A DNA stretch of 64,000 bases, from positions 186,001 through 250,000 of the forward strand of contig CAYYPK010000003.1 in the NCBI GenBank assembly GCA_964473525.1. Reading direction: 5' to 3'. Origin of the DNA: GCA-2687025 sp964473525 (lineage in GTDB: Bacteria; Poribacteria; WGA-4E; GCA-2687025). Below the pieces are notes generated by a model, which saw nothing but the letters and a program-made list of their open reading frames with translations, made no database searches and was not told the DNA's origin. The position numbers were made by a program, and so were the translations under genes. Of the stretch, positions 50,263-59,119 are shown one piece after another. The stretch's first letter is position 1; each line of letters starts with the position of its first letter.

Positions 50263-51081
50263 GTGTACAGAATCGCAATCGCGGTCGGCGTCGCTGCGCT
50301 GGCGCTATGCCCGCCTGGGCTCACAGCGGACATCCCGGAGGACGACTCACTGGTGCTGTTCCGGGAGTTCGAGGAGGGTGGCGGCAACGTCGCGATGGAC
50401 AGCAGCCAGCACGCCTTCGAGGCGCCCTTGCAGGGCGTCTACGACTGGGTCGACCAGGGCAGGAACGGCGGCGGCATTGAATTCGAGGCTGGTCGGGCGG
50501 TGGCGCCAGATGACGACATCCTCGAGGTGGAGCAGATCACCGCGATGGCGTGGGTGTTCCCCACGGAGATATCGCAGGAACAGCAGTGCCACAACTGGGG
50601 AAACATGATCTACCAGAAGTCAGGCGCGAGCGATGACTCCGTGGAGTTCGTGCTGCTGGGAGGCGACGGCGCGTGCCTCTACATCAACTCTGGACCAGGC
50701 GGGAAGGACCGGATGGGACCGTTCAACGGCGCGGATGTCGACAACAGCCTCGTGCTGCCGGACCTCGGCATCCCTGAGAATGAATGGACGCATCTGGCCG
50801 CGACCTTCAGCGGCGAAGTCCTCGCCCTCTACGTCAACGGCGAGCTGGCTGGTGAGAAGGACATCGGCGGCGCGAACCCCTCCATCGTCATGAACGACAA
50901 CGAGAACTCAGTCGGCGGCCGCGACCACAACGCCTCGTGGTTCGTGGGCGTCATGGACGAGTACGCCATGTTCAGCCGCGCGCTCGAGGAGCAGGAGATC
51001 AGGCGGTGGATGGACCAGGCGTTCGCCGTCGACCCGCGCGGGCGACTGGCGACAATGTGGGGTCGCGTGAAGACCCAGTAA
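50263..51081 (+). CDS. Exported LamG-domain protein with TxWG tail (copy 3)
   Basis: A 272-residue protein with a signal peptide (MYRIAIAVGVAALALCPPGL) and one LamG domain: EDDSLVLFREFEEGGGNVAM, ITAMAWVFP, NEWTHLAATFSGEVLALYVN and GVMDEYAMFSRALEEQEI. The end is GRLATMWGRVKTQ, the same kind of tail as the two LamG proteins near 4-5.6 kb, although the LamG parts are only distantly alike. AAGGAGG at 50250-50256 sets the GTG at 50263. A probable extracellular binding protein, followed 63 bases later by an epimerase gene. Confidence 0.82.
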   Translation: MYRIAIAVGVAALALCPPGLTADIPEDDSLVLFREFEEGGGNVAMDSSQHAFEAPLQGVYDWVDQGRNGGGIEFEAGRAVAPDDDILEVEQITAMAWVFPTEISQEQQCHNWGNMIYQKSGASDDSVEFVLLGGDGACLYINSGPGGKDRMGPFNGADVDNSLVLPDLGIPENEWTHLAATFSGEVLALYVNGELAGEKDIGGANPSIVMNDNENSVGGRDHNASWFVGVMDEYAMFSRALEEQEIRRWMDQAFAVDPRGRLATMWGRVKTQ

Positions 51082-51144
51082 CCGGTGGGCGTGCGGCTTG
51101 GGAATAGGCACGTGAGTCAGATCACCATCGACGGAGGAGGCGGT

Positions 51145-51960
51145 ATGGCACGAGCTCGGCGCGTGTTGGTCACCGGCGCGACGGGGCAGATCGGGTATAT
51201 GACGTTCGCGGCTCTTCTACGTCAGCCGGAGCGGTACGACGCGTACGGGCTCGACCGGAAGCGCGAGCCGTCGGAGCGCGTCCCGTCCTCCTGGACGCTG
51301 GACATCCCGGAGGACCGGTTCAGCGTCCGGGACATCGCGAGCTACGACGACGTGCGGGAGGCGGTCGACGGCATGGAGGTCGTCGTGCATCTCGCCGCCG
51401 ATCCGGGCAGCGGCGAGTGGGACAGTCTGCTCGCCAACAACGTCATTGGCACGTACAACGTGTTCGAGGCGTGCCGCGACGCTGGCGTGAGACGCATCGT
51501 CGCCGCCAGCAGCATCATGGTGTCACAAGGACATAGAGAGCGGGAGCCTTACCGCGCGATGATGGAGCGACGGCGCGCGGACATCCCTCCAGATGTCCCT
51601 ACGGTCACCGTCGACACGCCCGCCGAGCCGCGCGGCATCTACGGCGCCACCAAGGTGTGGACCGAGTCGCTCGCCCGCGCGTATTCCGATAGGTACGACA
51701 TGTCGTGCCTGTGCGTCCGGGTTGGGCAGGTCGAGCGGGACCGGCCTCGACCCCCGCAGGGCGCGGACATCTACGTCAGCCAACGGGACATCGTGCAGAT
51801 ACTCACCCGCTGCGTTGACGCGGACGACGACCTGGAGTTCGGGGTCTACTACGGCGTGTCGGAGAACGACCTGCGCTGGATGGACATCGAGTCGGCGCGC
51901 GATGCTGTCGGGTACGAGCCGCAGGACAGGGCCGAGGACGCGCACGATTACGACGCCTGA
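51145..51960 (+). CDS. NAD-dependent epimerase/dehydratase
   Basis: A 271-residue extended short-chain dehydrogenase. The nucleotide loop is VTGATGQIG (9-17), with VVVHLAADPG, the Ser of VAASSIMVS and the catalytic YGATK (Tyr and Lys of YxxxK) in order. Family members epimerise or dehydrate nucleotide sugars or act on uronic acids; the short length and the LDIPEDRFSVRDI insert are like uronate dehydrogenases. GGAGGAGG lies a few bases before the ATG at 51145. It is convergent with the glycosidase-like gene downstream. Confidence 0.82.
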   Translation: MARARRVLVTGATGQIGYMTFAALLRQPERYDAYGLDRKREPSERVPSSWTLDIPEDRFSVRDIASYDDVREAVDGMEVVVHLAADPGSGEWDSLLANNVIGTYNVFEACRDAGVRRIVAASSIMVSQGHREREPYRAMMERRRADIPPDVPTVTVDTPAEPRGIYGATKVWTESLARAYSDRYDMSCLCVRVGQVERDRPRPPQGADIYVSQRDIVQILTRCVDADDDLEFGVYYGVSENDLRWMDIESARDAVGYEPQDRAEDAHDYDA

Positions 51961-51973
51961 ACAGGCGCTGGCG

Positions 51974-53722
51974 CTACTGATCGCGCTCGCGAAGCGCCAC
52001 GATGCGCGTCTCGCCGGGCGGCACGGTCACCGTCACGAAGCCGTCTGTCAGGGACAGGGCGCTCCGATCCACCCACTCCTCCGCAGCGACGATTCCCCGG
52101 TCGCGCAGCCAAATGCGCGCCTGGCGCGTCTGCGTCTCATCGAGCGACACCGGCGTCATCCTGCCCTTCGTGACGCCGTAGGAGTTGACCAGACCGACGA
52201 CCCAGCCGTCGTCCGTTCTGTTGACGAGGTACTGCACATCGCCGTCCACCCGCACCGGCACGTGAGACTCAACGAGAGGCTGGAGCGCGGCGCGCACGCT
52301 CGCCATGAACTCCTGCTCGTAGGGAAGGTAGGCGAGCCCCTCCTTGCGCCTGCGTAGCGTCTCCTCGTCCACGCCCCAATGCGCTGGAGTGAGCCATCGC
52401 GCCGTGTCCATCGCCTCTGGTAGGCGTTCCGTGGGTGTGCCGTATCGCGTCGCCAACTCGTCCGGTAGGTGGTGACCGTAGGCCGCGAACAGCTTGCCGC
52501 CGCTGGCGACGTAGTCCCGCAGCCGTGCGACGAGGTCGTCACTGAACGTGTGCGGACCCACGAGGAACAGGACGGGGTACGCCGCAAGGACGTCGGACGC
52601 CGCGTTGCTGAGCAGCGCGTCGAACGTGTCGCCATAGGGAGACGCCACGAGCCGCCTGTCGGACAGCTCCTCATCGACGCCCGGGAGGAAGTCCAGGTAC
52701 ATGGAGCGCGGGAAGACCGTCTCCCAGAACAGCGAGATCTGCCGATCCTCCCACGTGGGCTCGAGCACGTTCCAGGGCCTGGGCTGCGTGAGTGGGAAGC
52801 CGTTGAAGCCGGCGTGTTCGTCCAGCATCACCGCGAACGGCGTGTACGGAACGCCGATATCGGGATGTTCCTCGACGAGGCGCATGAATCGCTGCGCGCG
52901 TTTGCCGATGGGCGACAGCGGCACGCGTTCGTCGTCCGGCTTCCGCCAGTTCTCCGCCTGCGTTCCCGTGAAGAAGTTCTGCTGGCAGTTCTCGGGACAC
53001 ACGATCGCCGCCCCGGACAGCCAGGCGACGTGCCACATCCGCGACAGCAGCGACGGCGCGTGCCCTCCGTTGGGGATGGCAATGCCGCCCTTTGAGATGC
53101 CCTCCAATACAGCGGCTTCGTCCAGTTCATGCGGCGTGTATTCGTCCTCGCCCTCCTCGAACAGCGGAATCGTGCCGCCGTACCACTGCGACATCTGGAC
53201 GTAGAACGGCAGCGCGTTCTGGCGGGCGGCGCCCCTCAGAAACGCTATCTGCGCCTGCATGGCGATGATGTTCTCGCCGACCTCGAGGCCTATGAGATCC
53301 CCAGCCCACTGCGCGCCGTACGGCGCGTACCACGAGTGCCCCGTGAGCGTGTAGAAGGGCGCGCCGTCGGGCATCGGCGCCTCTGAATGCGCGCGCAGTC
53401 GCCGCCTGCCGTCGAAGAACTCGCGAAGCCAGGTGTAGCACTCGTCGCGCGTAGCGCCTTCGGGACGGACGTTCCACGCCCACTCCGTTGCGGCGGATTC
53501 CAGCGGATGGACGAAGTTGGGGTCATCCCACGTCGGTGTCAGGAGCCTCTGCGCCGAGGCCTCGTGCGCGGCCCGCTGGTAGGCGTTGTTCCACGCGCCG
53601 CCGTAGCTGATGAAGACGAACGGGTAGTCGCCCCACGCGCGCGCCTGCCACGGGGATGTGTTCAGCGCGTCGGCTGTGGGGGTTGTCGCGGCAGCCAGGC
53701 ACAGGATCGTGAGAAGGGACAC
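51974..53722 (-). CDS. Exported glycosidase-like protein with GH42-trimerisation-type domain
   Basis: A 582-residue protein with a signal peptide (MSLLTILCLAAATTPTADAL). The first 370 residues may form a TIM-barrel-like region (GDYPFVFISYGGAWNNAYQR, MWHVAWLSGAAIVCPENCQQ, TPFAVMLDEHAGFNG). Residues about 370-450 resemble the amidotransferase-like trimerisation domain of GH42 beta-galactosidases (VLFLVGPHTFSDDLVARLRD then SGGKLFAAYG). A C-terminal beta domain follows (WVVGLVNSYGVTKG). I cannot place it in a GH family or identify catalytic acids. GGGAGG lies six bases before the GTG at 53722. Confidence 0.55.
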   Translation of the reverse strand: MSLLTILCLAAATTPTADALNTSPWQARAWGDYPFVFISYGGAWNNAYQRAAHEASAQRLLTPTWDDPNFVHPLESAATEWAWNVRPEGATRDECYTWLREFFDGRRRLRAHSEAPMPDGAPFYTLTGHSWYAPYGAQWAGDLIGLEVGENIIAMQAQIAFLRGAARQNALPFYVQMSQWYGGTIPLFEEGEDEYTPHELDEAAVLEGISKGGIAIPNGGHAPSLLSRMWHVAWLSGAAIVCPENCQQNFFTGTQAENWRKPDDERVPLSPIGKRAQRFMRLVEEHPDIGVPYTPFAVMLDEHAGFNGFPLTQPRPWNVLEPTWEDRQISLFWETVFPRSMYLDFLPGVDEELSDRRLVASPYGDTFDALLSNAASDVLAAYPVLFLVGPHTFSDDLVARLRDYVASGGKLFAAYGHHLPDELATRYGTPTERLPEAMDTARWLTPAHWGVDEETLRRRKEGLAYLPYEQEFMASVRAALQPLVESHVPVRVDGDVQYLVNRTDDGWVVGLVNSYGVTKGRMTPVSLDETQTRQARIWLRDRGIVAAEEWVDRSALSLTDGFVTVTVPPGETRIVALRERDQ

Positions 53723-53896
53723 TCGCGGCCTCCCAGGTAGAGAACGGCAGTCTAGCAGCCAGGGCGCCCCAGGGCAACGAAGCCACGATTTACGGGCTTG
53801 AGCGTGTCACGTTACAGTCTAGGTGAGTCCCTGTCATCCCACGGCGAGCCGGCGCGTTTCACATAGACGGCATCCGACGGGGCAGAGGAGAACAGC

Positions 53897-55627
53897 GTGG
53901 CGAAGGTACATCACGACATCACTGTTGGCATGACGGCCGCGAACGCCAAAGTCAGTGGCAATGCGACGCAGGCAGAGCTCACGGCGCAGTTCGTCGAGAT
54001 ATACAACGGCGACCCAGCGAGCCGGTATCAGGCGTGCAACGCGGTCTGGGCGTTCACGCAGGACGGCGACTTCTGGGGAGCCACCGGCGCGAACGAACAG
54101 GAGATCAACGCCAACGGCTGGACTATCTACCTGAAGGCCGTGCGAGACGCCAACGCGCAGGTCGGTGGTGGGAACCTGAAGGGCAACATCTCGCGGAACC
54201 TGGCGGGCCTGCTGAGCGGTGGAGATCCGGCGGCGGTCGGCTGCAATGGGACGCAGTCCCCGCCCTGGACGGAGGCACAGCTTGAGGACTACGCCGACAC
54301 GCTGTGCGGGAACATCGTGTCGGAGGGACTGGAAGACTGCGTTGGCGCGTGGTATCTCGACGACGAGGGGCTCAAGCACCTGTGGTACCCCGACTTCGGG
54401 AACGTCGATGCGGTCGTGCGCGCGGCGGAGATCGTGCACGGCGTGCAGAAGAGCCACAACCTGAACATCCCGTTCCAGATCGCCGAGGAGCTGACGATTG
54501 AGGTGGGCCGCGAGATTGCCGTGTGTGTTGACGGCGATCTGGAGATGGAAGCCTTGGCGGTGGACCGGGTGTTCTGGTTTCGCAACGACAACGACCAGCC
54601 GTGGGCCTTCCAGATGCCCGCCACGCTCAAGGCCAGGATAGACGCGTTCTTCGATCCGCAGTCGGTGCTGTCGGACGCCCGTGTGACCTTCCTGCCGTTC
54701 TTCTATCCGTGGGCGGTCGCTTCCATGTTCTGGCGCTATCACCGGTCTGTGGAGCAAAACGGCGCGCTCAGTACGGTCCTGCGTGAGAATCCGCCGTGGA
54801 TGGTCTGGAAGACCGCGATGGACGCGTTCATGCAGGAATTCCCTGCGGCCACGTATGATCGCTTGGAGTTCCAGCCGGTGACGGACGTATCGCGCCAAGC
54901 CCCGCTTGGGACAGGCATGTACCCGCGCCATGTGGACCTGCACAAGGCGACACGCGTTCTGCTGGACCTGCGGAAGGGGTGGGAAGCCATCTTCGACGAC
55001 CGGTTCACCGGAATCTGGTACACCGGGTGGATGAAGACTGGACATCCCGAGGGCGAGGGCGCCCACAAGAACTGGACGCAGACCGGCACGTACCGATACG
55101 CCGAGGCGATCCAGAACGAAATCGGCGCGGGCGCGGAAGGCCTACCCGAGGTGTGGACGGACGACCAGGGAGCCGCCATCACCACCGAGATCGTGGCGGT
55201 CGTCGAGGGCGTATCGACGGCGCCGCCCCCGACAGTGCCCGCAGGCGTAACGGCGCGCGCCTGGCGGATTCAGTATCGCCTGGGACCTCCGACACTGCTA
55301 GGCCCTACACTCGTGTTGGGCACGGGCAGGAAGCTAGGTGAGCGCAGGGCCTGGAAAATGGAGATATGGCGCGCGGGGCTCCCACCACGCCTGGTACGGA
55401 CGATCACGGAGGGGTTCCTGGGGACGTCCCCGAACGGCCGTTACGAAGGGGATGTCACGACGGAAGGCGACCCCGACTTCGGCACGTCCGCCTACTGGGA
55501 CGGCTTGTGGGATGACTCTGGAGGATTCCCGGGCAAGGACGGAACACTGGCCAGCGCGGGTTCGTATACGGTGCATCTCATCGTTGACGGCGTGACGGAG
55601 GATTCCGCAGCTTTCACGTGGGCGTAA
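53897..55627 (+). CDS. MAKxHHD family protein, copy 2
   Basis: A 576-residue paralog of the 20614 gene with the same block order: MAKVHHDITVGM, GGGNLKGNISRNLAGL, AWYLDDEG, PRHVDLHKATRVLLDLRK, DDRFTGIWYTGW, GTYRYAEAIQNE, and a C-terminal FlgD-like Ig domain (KMEIWRAGLPPRLVRTITEG, AYWDGLWDD, SYTVHLIVDGVTED). No signal peptide. The conserved Trp/Asp/Arg pattern suggests a barrel enzyme or lectin acting on glycan. GGAG lies before the GTG at 53897. A propeller gene starts four bases after the stop, so they are cotranscribed. The last 156 bases are duplicated at 56580-56735. Confidence 0.6.
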   Translation: MAKVHHDITVGMTAANAKVSGNATQAELTAQFVEIYNGDPASRYQACNAVWAFTQDGDFWGATGANEQEINANGWTIYLKAVRDANAQVGGGNLKGNISRNLAGLLSGGDPAAVGCNGTQSPPWTEAQLEDYADTLCGNIVSEGLEDCVGAWYLDDEGLKHLWYPDFGNVDAVVRAAEIVHGVQKSHNLNIPFQIAEELTIEVGREIAVCVDGDLEMEALAVDRVFWFRNDNDQPWAFQMPATLKARIDAFFDPQSVLSDARVTFLPFFYPWAVASMFWRYHRSVEQNGALSTVLRENPPWMVWKTAMDAFMQEFPAATYDRLEFQPVTDVSRQAPLGTGMYPRHVDLHKATRVLLDLRKGWEAIFDDRFTGIWYTGWMKTGHPEGEGAHKNWTQTGTYRYAEAIQNEIGAGAEGLPEVWTDDQGAAITTEIVAVVEGVSTAPPPTVPAGVTARAWRIQYRLGPPTLLGPTLVLGTGRKLGERRAWKMEIWRAGLPPRLVRTITEGFLGTSPNGRYEGDVTTEGDPDFGTSAYWDGLWDDSGGFPGKDGTLASAGSYTVHLIVDGVTEDSAAFTWA

Positions 55628-55630
55628 CAG

Positions 55631-56560
55631 ATGACTTGCGATGCCACAAGAGCCGCTGCGGCCTTCGTCGCGTGCTGCATCCTCGGCGCGCTGCCCAGGC
55701 TGGCTGCGACGCAGATCGCGTTCTCGTCGGATCGGGAGGGGACGTTCGACATCCACGCCATAGCGCCAACAGGTGGACGCCTAGAACGAATAACCGACGC
55801 GCGCAGTCGGGAGACCAGCCCAGCGTGGTCACCGGATGCGACTCAGATCGCGTATGCTGGATATACCGAGGGTGGACGCGACTCGGGCATTTGGCTAGGA
55901 AATGCCAGTGCTGCGGGCCGTCCACAGCTTCGCGACACGCGCTTGCCGCTTGGGCTGTCGTGGTCGCCACGGGGCCAGCGTTGGGCAACCATGCGCTCGA
56001 AGAGCAACAGCACGACGCGCTACGGGGTTGCGCTCATCGACCCCGCCACCGGCCGCCGCACCGATCTGGCTCCAGAGATGTTCCTGCCTGGCGCCGCGCA
56101 GCTATCGTGGTCCCCCACGGCGAACCGCATCGCCGTCCTGTCAACCATCGTCGATGTCGCGACAGGGGAGTTCTATCAGTGGATCGACGGCATGTCGCCG
56201 GGCTCCCTCGACTGGTCGCAAGATGGGCGGCACATCGCCTTCCAGGACGGCCACCACCTGGACGAGGATATATACGTCGCACATGTGGACGGCGGCAACC
56301 CCCGCAAGGTCGTCGAGCATCCGGCGTGGGACGGCAGACCCACTTGGTCGCCCGACGGCCGCGAGATCGCGTTCATGTCGAACCGCGACGGCGACTACGA
56401 GATCTACGTCGTTGACGTCGAAACGGGGGCGCTCCGCAACCTAACCCAGCACCCCGCCGAAGACCGTCACCCCGACTGGGCGCCGGACATGAAGCTGCTG
56501 TCGATCTTCGCCAAGGAGCTCGTCACATGGGGCTGGATGAAGGGCTTCCGGGGGCGATAG
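55631..56560 (+). CDS. Exported TolB-type propeller with TxWG tail (copy 2)
   Basis: A 309-residue protein with a signal peptide (AAAAFVACCILGALPRLAAT) and a TolB-type propeller: QIAFSSDREGTFDIHAI, PAWSPDATQIAYAGYT, LSWSPRGQRWATMRSKSNS, LDWSQDGRHIAFQDGHH and TWSPDGREIAFMSNRD. The C-terminus is AKELVTWGWMKGFRGR. It starts four bases after the MAKxHHD stop, with no strong ribosome site, so coupling is likely. A close copy follows at 56739. A probable extracytoplasmic binding protein working with its MAKxHHD partner. Confidence 0.8.
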   Translation: MTCDATRAAAAFVACCILGALPRLAATQIAFSSDREGTFDIHAIAPTGGRLERITDARSRETSPAWSPDATQIAYAGYTEGGRDSGIWLGNASAAGRPQLRDTRLPLGLSWSPRGQRWATMRSKSNSTTRYGVALIDPATGRRTDLAPEMFLPGAAQLSWSPTANRIAVLSTIVDVATGEFYQWIDGMSPGSLDWSQDGRHIAFQDGHHLDEDIYVAHVDGGNPRKVVEHPAWDGRPTWSPDGREIAFMSNRDGDYEIYVVDVETGALRNLTQHPAEDRHPDWAPDMKLLSIFAKELVTWGWMKGFRGR

Positions 56561-56579
56561 CAGAGACCGCCGAAGGAGA

Positions 56580-56735
56580 CCCGACTTCGGCACGTCCGCC
56601 TACTGGGACGGCTTGTGGGATGACTCTGGAGGATTCCCGGGCAAGGACGGAACACTGGCCAGCGCGGGTTCGTATACGGTGCATCTCATCGTTGACGGCG
56701 TGACGGAAGACTCCGCGGCCTTCACCTGGGCGTGA
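56580..56735 (+). pseudogene. Duplicated 3' end of the MAKxHHD gene
   Basis: This stretch aligns without gaps to 55472-55627, the last 52 codons of the 53897 gene including the stop. The only differences seen are six, all in the last 40 or so bases and all synonymous (for example TAA to TGA). It lies exactly between the two propeller genes, in the same relation to the second propeller that the intact gene has to the first. Confidence 0.9.
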
Positions 56736-56738
56736 CAG

Positions 56739-57674
56739 ATGAATCACCGTCCCACAGCAGCCGTTGCGTGCGTCGTCGTATGTTGCATCCTCAGCGCGTT
56801 GCCGAGCGTAGCCACCGCGCAAATCGCCTTCGCGTCGGACCGCGAGGGGACATTCGACGTCCATGTAACGGGCGCCAACGGGCGTAACGTCACACGCGTC
56901 ACGGATGACTCAAGCAGCGAGATCAGCCCGGTGTGGTCGCCCCGCGCATCCAAAATCGCCTACTCGGCGTACACGTACGGCGGCGGCCAGTCGGGCATCT
57001 GGGTGGTCGCCGCGACCGGTCCTCGCCGCCCTGAACGCCGCGACAGTCGGCTTCCGCTCGGCCTTTCCTGGCGGCCGAGCGGCGGCCAGTGGGCCACGAT
57101 GCGCCACAAGAGCAACAGCGGGGAGGAGTACCAGGTTGCCCTAGTCGACGTTGATACCGGGCGGCGTCGCACCTTGGCCCCGCAGATGATTCTGCCCGCC
57201 CCGACGAAGGTCTCGTGGTCCCCGACCGGGAGTCGGATTGTTGCGGGCCACTTCATAGTCGAGGAGCGCACCGCCGGGTTCTATCGGTGGATCGACGATA
57301 TCTCACCGGGCTCTGTGGACTGGTCGCAGGACGGCTCGATGATCGCGTTCCACTACGGGATCGGTACGAACGGGGAGATATACGTTGCCAGCGTCGCTGG
57401 GATGGGGTTGCGGACGATCGTTGATCACCCGGCGCGAGATCGAGACCCGACGTGGTCAGCGGACGGTCGTGAGATCGCTTTCACGTCCGAACGCGACGGG
57501 AACAGCGAAGTCTACGTGGTGAACGTTGAAACGGGGGCGCTGCGTAACCTGACCCGCCACCCCGCTGAAGATCGCAACCCCGACTGGGCGCCGGACATGA
57601 AGCTGCTGTCGATCTTCGCGAAGGAGGTCGTCACATGGGGTTGGATGAAGGGCTTCCGGCGGCCACGCCCATGA
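56739..57674 (+). CDS. Exported TolB-type propeller with TxWG tail (copy 3)
   Basis: A 311-residue close paralog of the preceding propeller: signal peptide (AVACVVVCCILSALPSVATA), QIAFASDREGTFDVHVTG, VWSPRASKIAYSAYTYG, LSWRPSGGQWATMRHKSNS, TWSADGREIAFTSERD, and the end AKEVVTWGWMKGFRRPRP. Almost every block is shared with copy 2, so it arose by tandem duplication together with the scar just upstream. Its stop overlaps an ATG (ATGA) that opens a short remnant of the MAKxHHD family. Confidence 0.8.
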   Translation: MNHRPTAAVACVVVCCILSALPSVATAQIAFASDREGTFDVHVTGANGRNVTRVTDDSSSEISPVWSPRASKIAYSAYTYGGGQSGIWVVAATGPRRPERRDSRLPLGLSWRPSGGQWATMRHKSNSGEEYQVALVDVDTGRRRTLAPQMILPAPTKVSWSPTGSRIVAGHFIVEERTAGFYRWIDDISPGSVDWSQDGSMIAFHYGIGTNGEIYVASVAGMGLRTIVDHPARDRDPTWSADGREIAFTSERDGNSEVYVVNVETGALRNLTRHPAEDRNPDWAPDMKLLSIFAKEVVTWGWMKGFRRPRP

Positions 57675-57814
57675 CCATGTGCGTGCATCCTCGCCACGTC
57701 GATCTGAACAAGGCCACACGGATCCTGCTGGACCGAGGCACTGTGTTGGCAGCGGTCTTCGGCGGCGGGTTCGCGTTGAACCGACCGCATGCCTTCCCTC
57801 TAGCATCCACGTAG
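57671..57814 (+). pseudogene. Internal fragment of a third MAKxHHD gene
   Basis: A 47-codon frame overlapping the propeller stop begins MTMCVHPRHVDLNKATRILL. This matches MYPRHVDLHKATRVLLDL of the 53897 gene (and PRHVDAHKTVRTLMNL of the 20614 gene), then diverges and stops. It is a leftover of a lost family member. The following 170 bases to the tail-tube gene contain nothing else recognisable. Confidence 0.75.
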
Positions 57815-57985
57815 CCGCCGCTGACGCGGTGGCAGGCCTGGCGAGGCCACACCCTCGCGCGGGCCGCTTGGCCGTCTCGACGCCATCGCGGGGTCCGAGT
57901 TAGGACTCCGTCTGAACCTATCGGGTGATCTCAACCGGTGTTGGGATACGGGACGCCGCATAGGACGCCTCATGGGAGGACCAAT

Positions 57986-58516
57986 ATGTCAGCGGAGACT
58001 CCGTATGGCATCGAGCAGATGCAGCTCTACTTCTCGACCACGGCCGGGGCGGCGACACCCGCCGCCGCGAACCTGGTCGGGGAGTTCCGAGGCGAGCCGT
58101 CCATCAGCGACGTGTCCGCCACGGCAGTGTGGAGAGGCCAGGACCGCGTCGGGAAGAACGCGATCTTCCACGATCGCGAAGTCTCGATGACGGTTCCTGG
58201 GTTCTCGTTCGATTCGTCGGTGGTCATGACGAAGTTCCTCAACGGGACGCAAACCACCGCGACCACGCTGCACGGCGGAAGCGCCGAGGCGCGTAGCGAC
58301 AAGCTTACGGTGAACTCCAACCCGCTCACGGGAGAGTGGCTGATCGAGGGGCTGAACACCGAGGACGGGAAGAAGTTCCAAGTCCTCGTGCACAACGCCT
58401 TCATGACGTCGGTCAACCCGACCCTGGGCAGGACGGATTTCGCCGTGCTGGACGTGAACCTCACGCTGCTGGCGGACGGCAGCAACGACGTGTGGGAAAT
58501 CCTGCACGAGAGCTAG
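57986..58516 (+). CDS. Phage tail-tube-like protein
   Basis: A 176-residue beta-rich protein without a signal peptide. Its layout (short N-terminal strand, many alternating strands such as EVSMTVPGFSFDSSVVMTKF, LTGEWLIEGLNTEDGKKFQV, FAVLDVNLTLLADGSNDVWE) resembles phage major tail-tube proteins. The identification leans on the next two genes, which look like tail assembly chaperones in the usual position after the tube gene. GGGAGG lies eight bases before the ATG at 57986. A UUCG-loop terminator follows, as is common after highly expressed tube genes. Confidence 0.5.
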   Translation: MSAETPYGIEQMQLYFSTTAGAATPAAANLVGEFRGEPSISDVSATAVWRGQDRVGKNAIFHDREVSMTVPGFSFDSSVVMTKFLNGTQTTATTLHGGSAEARSDKLTVNSNPLTGEWLIEGLNTEDGKKFQVLVHNAFMTSVNPTLGRTDFAVLDVNLTLLADGSNDVWEILHES

Positions 58517-58535
58517 ACGACGAGAACGGTACGAT

Positions 58536-58555
58536 GGGCGGGCTTCGGCCCGCCC
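58536..58555 (+). terminator. GGGCGGGC-TTCG-GCCCGCCC hairpin
   Basis: An 8-bp perfect stem (58536-58543, 58548-58555) closed by a stable TTCG tetraloop, 20 bases after the tail-tube-like stop. Confidence 0.75.
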
Positions 58556-58609
58556 TCTACCTTGCGCGCGTGAGAACCACCCACAACTCCGGCAAGCGAT
58601 GGACCCATC

Positions 58610-59119
58610 ATGAGCCCTGACCAGAGCAACGAGCGACTCTCCGATGTCATCGGCGACGTGAACGCATCCCGCACTCACTTCCCCGCCCCTGACGAGATCA
58701 AGGCTGGCAGCGCGACGGTCGTCGCCATGGCGATCATCGAGGACGACCTGGACGCGTCCCTGATGGACGACGCGTTCTGGGTATCGCTGTGGCAGGACCG
58801 TGGCGTCACTCGTCTGGCGAAACTCGTGTGGGCGCTGCTGAATCAGGGCCGCCTGGCAGACGGTGACGAGCCGATTTGGTCCGAGCGGGCTGTGCAGGCG
58901 CGTATCAACGCGGCAAACCTGCACTCGTACCTGCTGGCGGCGCTCCGCGCGTACGGGCAGGAGGACTTCGCCGACGCCCTCGAGACGACGCTGTCCCGTC
59001 AGCGAACGCCCCGTGGCGATGCGGATGCGCTGGGCGACGAGGAACTCAGCGACATGGAGGACGACGTTCCCCGCCCTACACGACCGACGACGGACACGAA
59101 CGGGGCGACCGCGGCGTGA
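58610..59119 (+). CDS. Tail-assembly-chaperone-like protein
   Basis: A 169-residue acidic, mostly helical protein (SATVVAMAIIEDDLDASLMD, DDAFWVSLWQDRGVTRLAKL, ARINAANLHSYLLAALRAYG) with a low-complexity Pro/Thr/Asp end. Size, composition and position between a tail-tube-like gene and a small overlapping gene are those of the first phage tail assembly chaperone (gpG-like). No tape-measure gene follows, so the phage module is incomplete. It overlaps the next gene by four bases (GTGA). Confidence 0.45.
   Translation: MSPDQSNERLSDVIGDVNASRTHFPAPDEIKAGSATVVAMAIIEDDLDASLMDDAFWVSLWQDRGVTRLAKLVWALLNQGRLADGDEPIWSERAVQARINAANLHSYLLAALRAYGQEDFADALETTLSRQRTPRGDADALGDEELSDMEDDVPRPTRPTTDTNGATAA

Noticed and set aside
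53834..55066. A 410-residue minus-strand frame over the MAKxHHD gene, and similar ones at 3854-4984 and 57989-59659
   Set aside because: All are antisense to genes with domain or paralog support and have composition typical of shadows.
59040..59119. Programmed -1 frameshift between the two tail-chaperone-like genes
   Set aside because: The frames fit, but no X-XXY-YYZ heptamer is present near the overlap, and a GTGA start/stop overlap explains expression.
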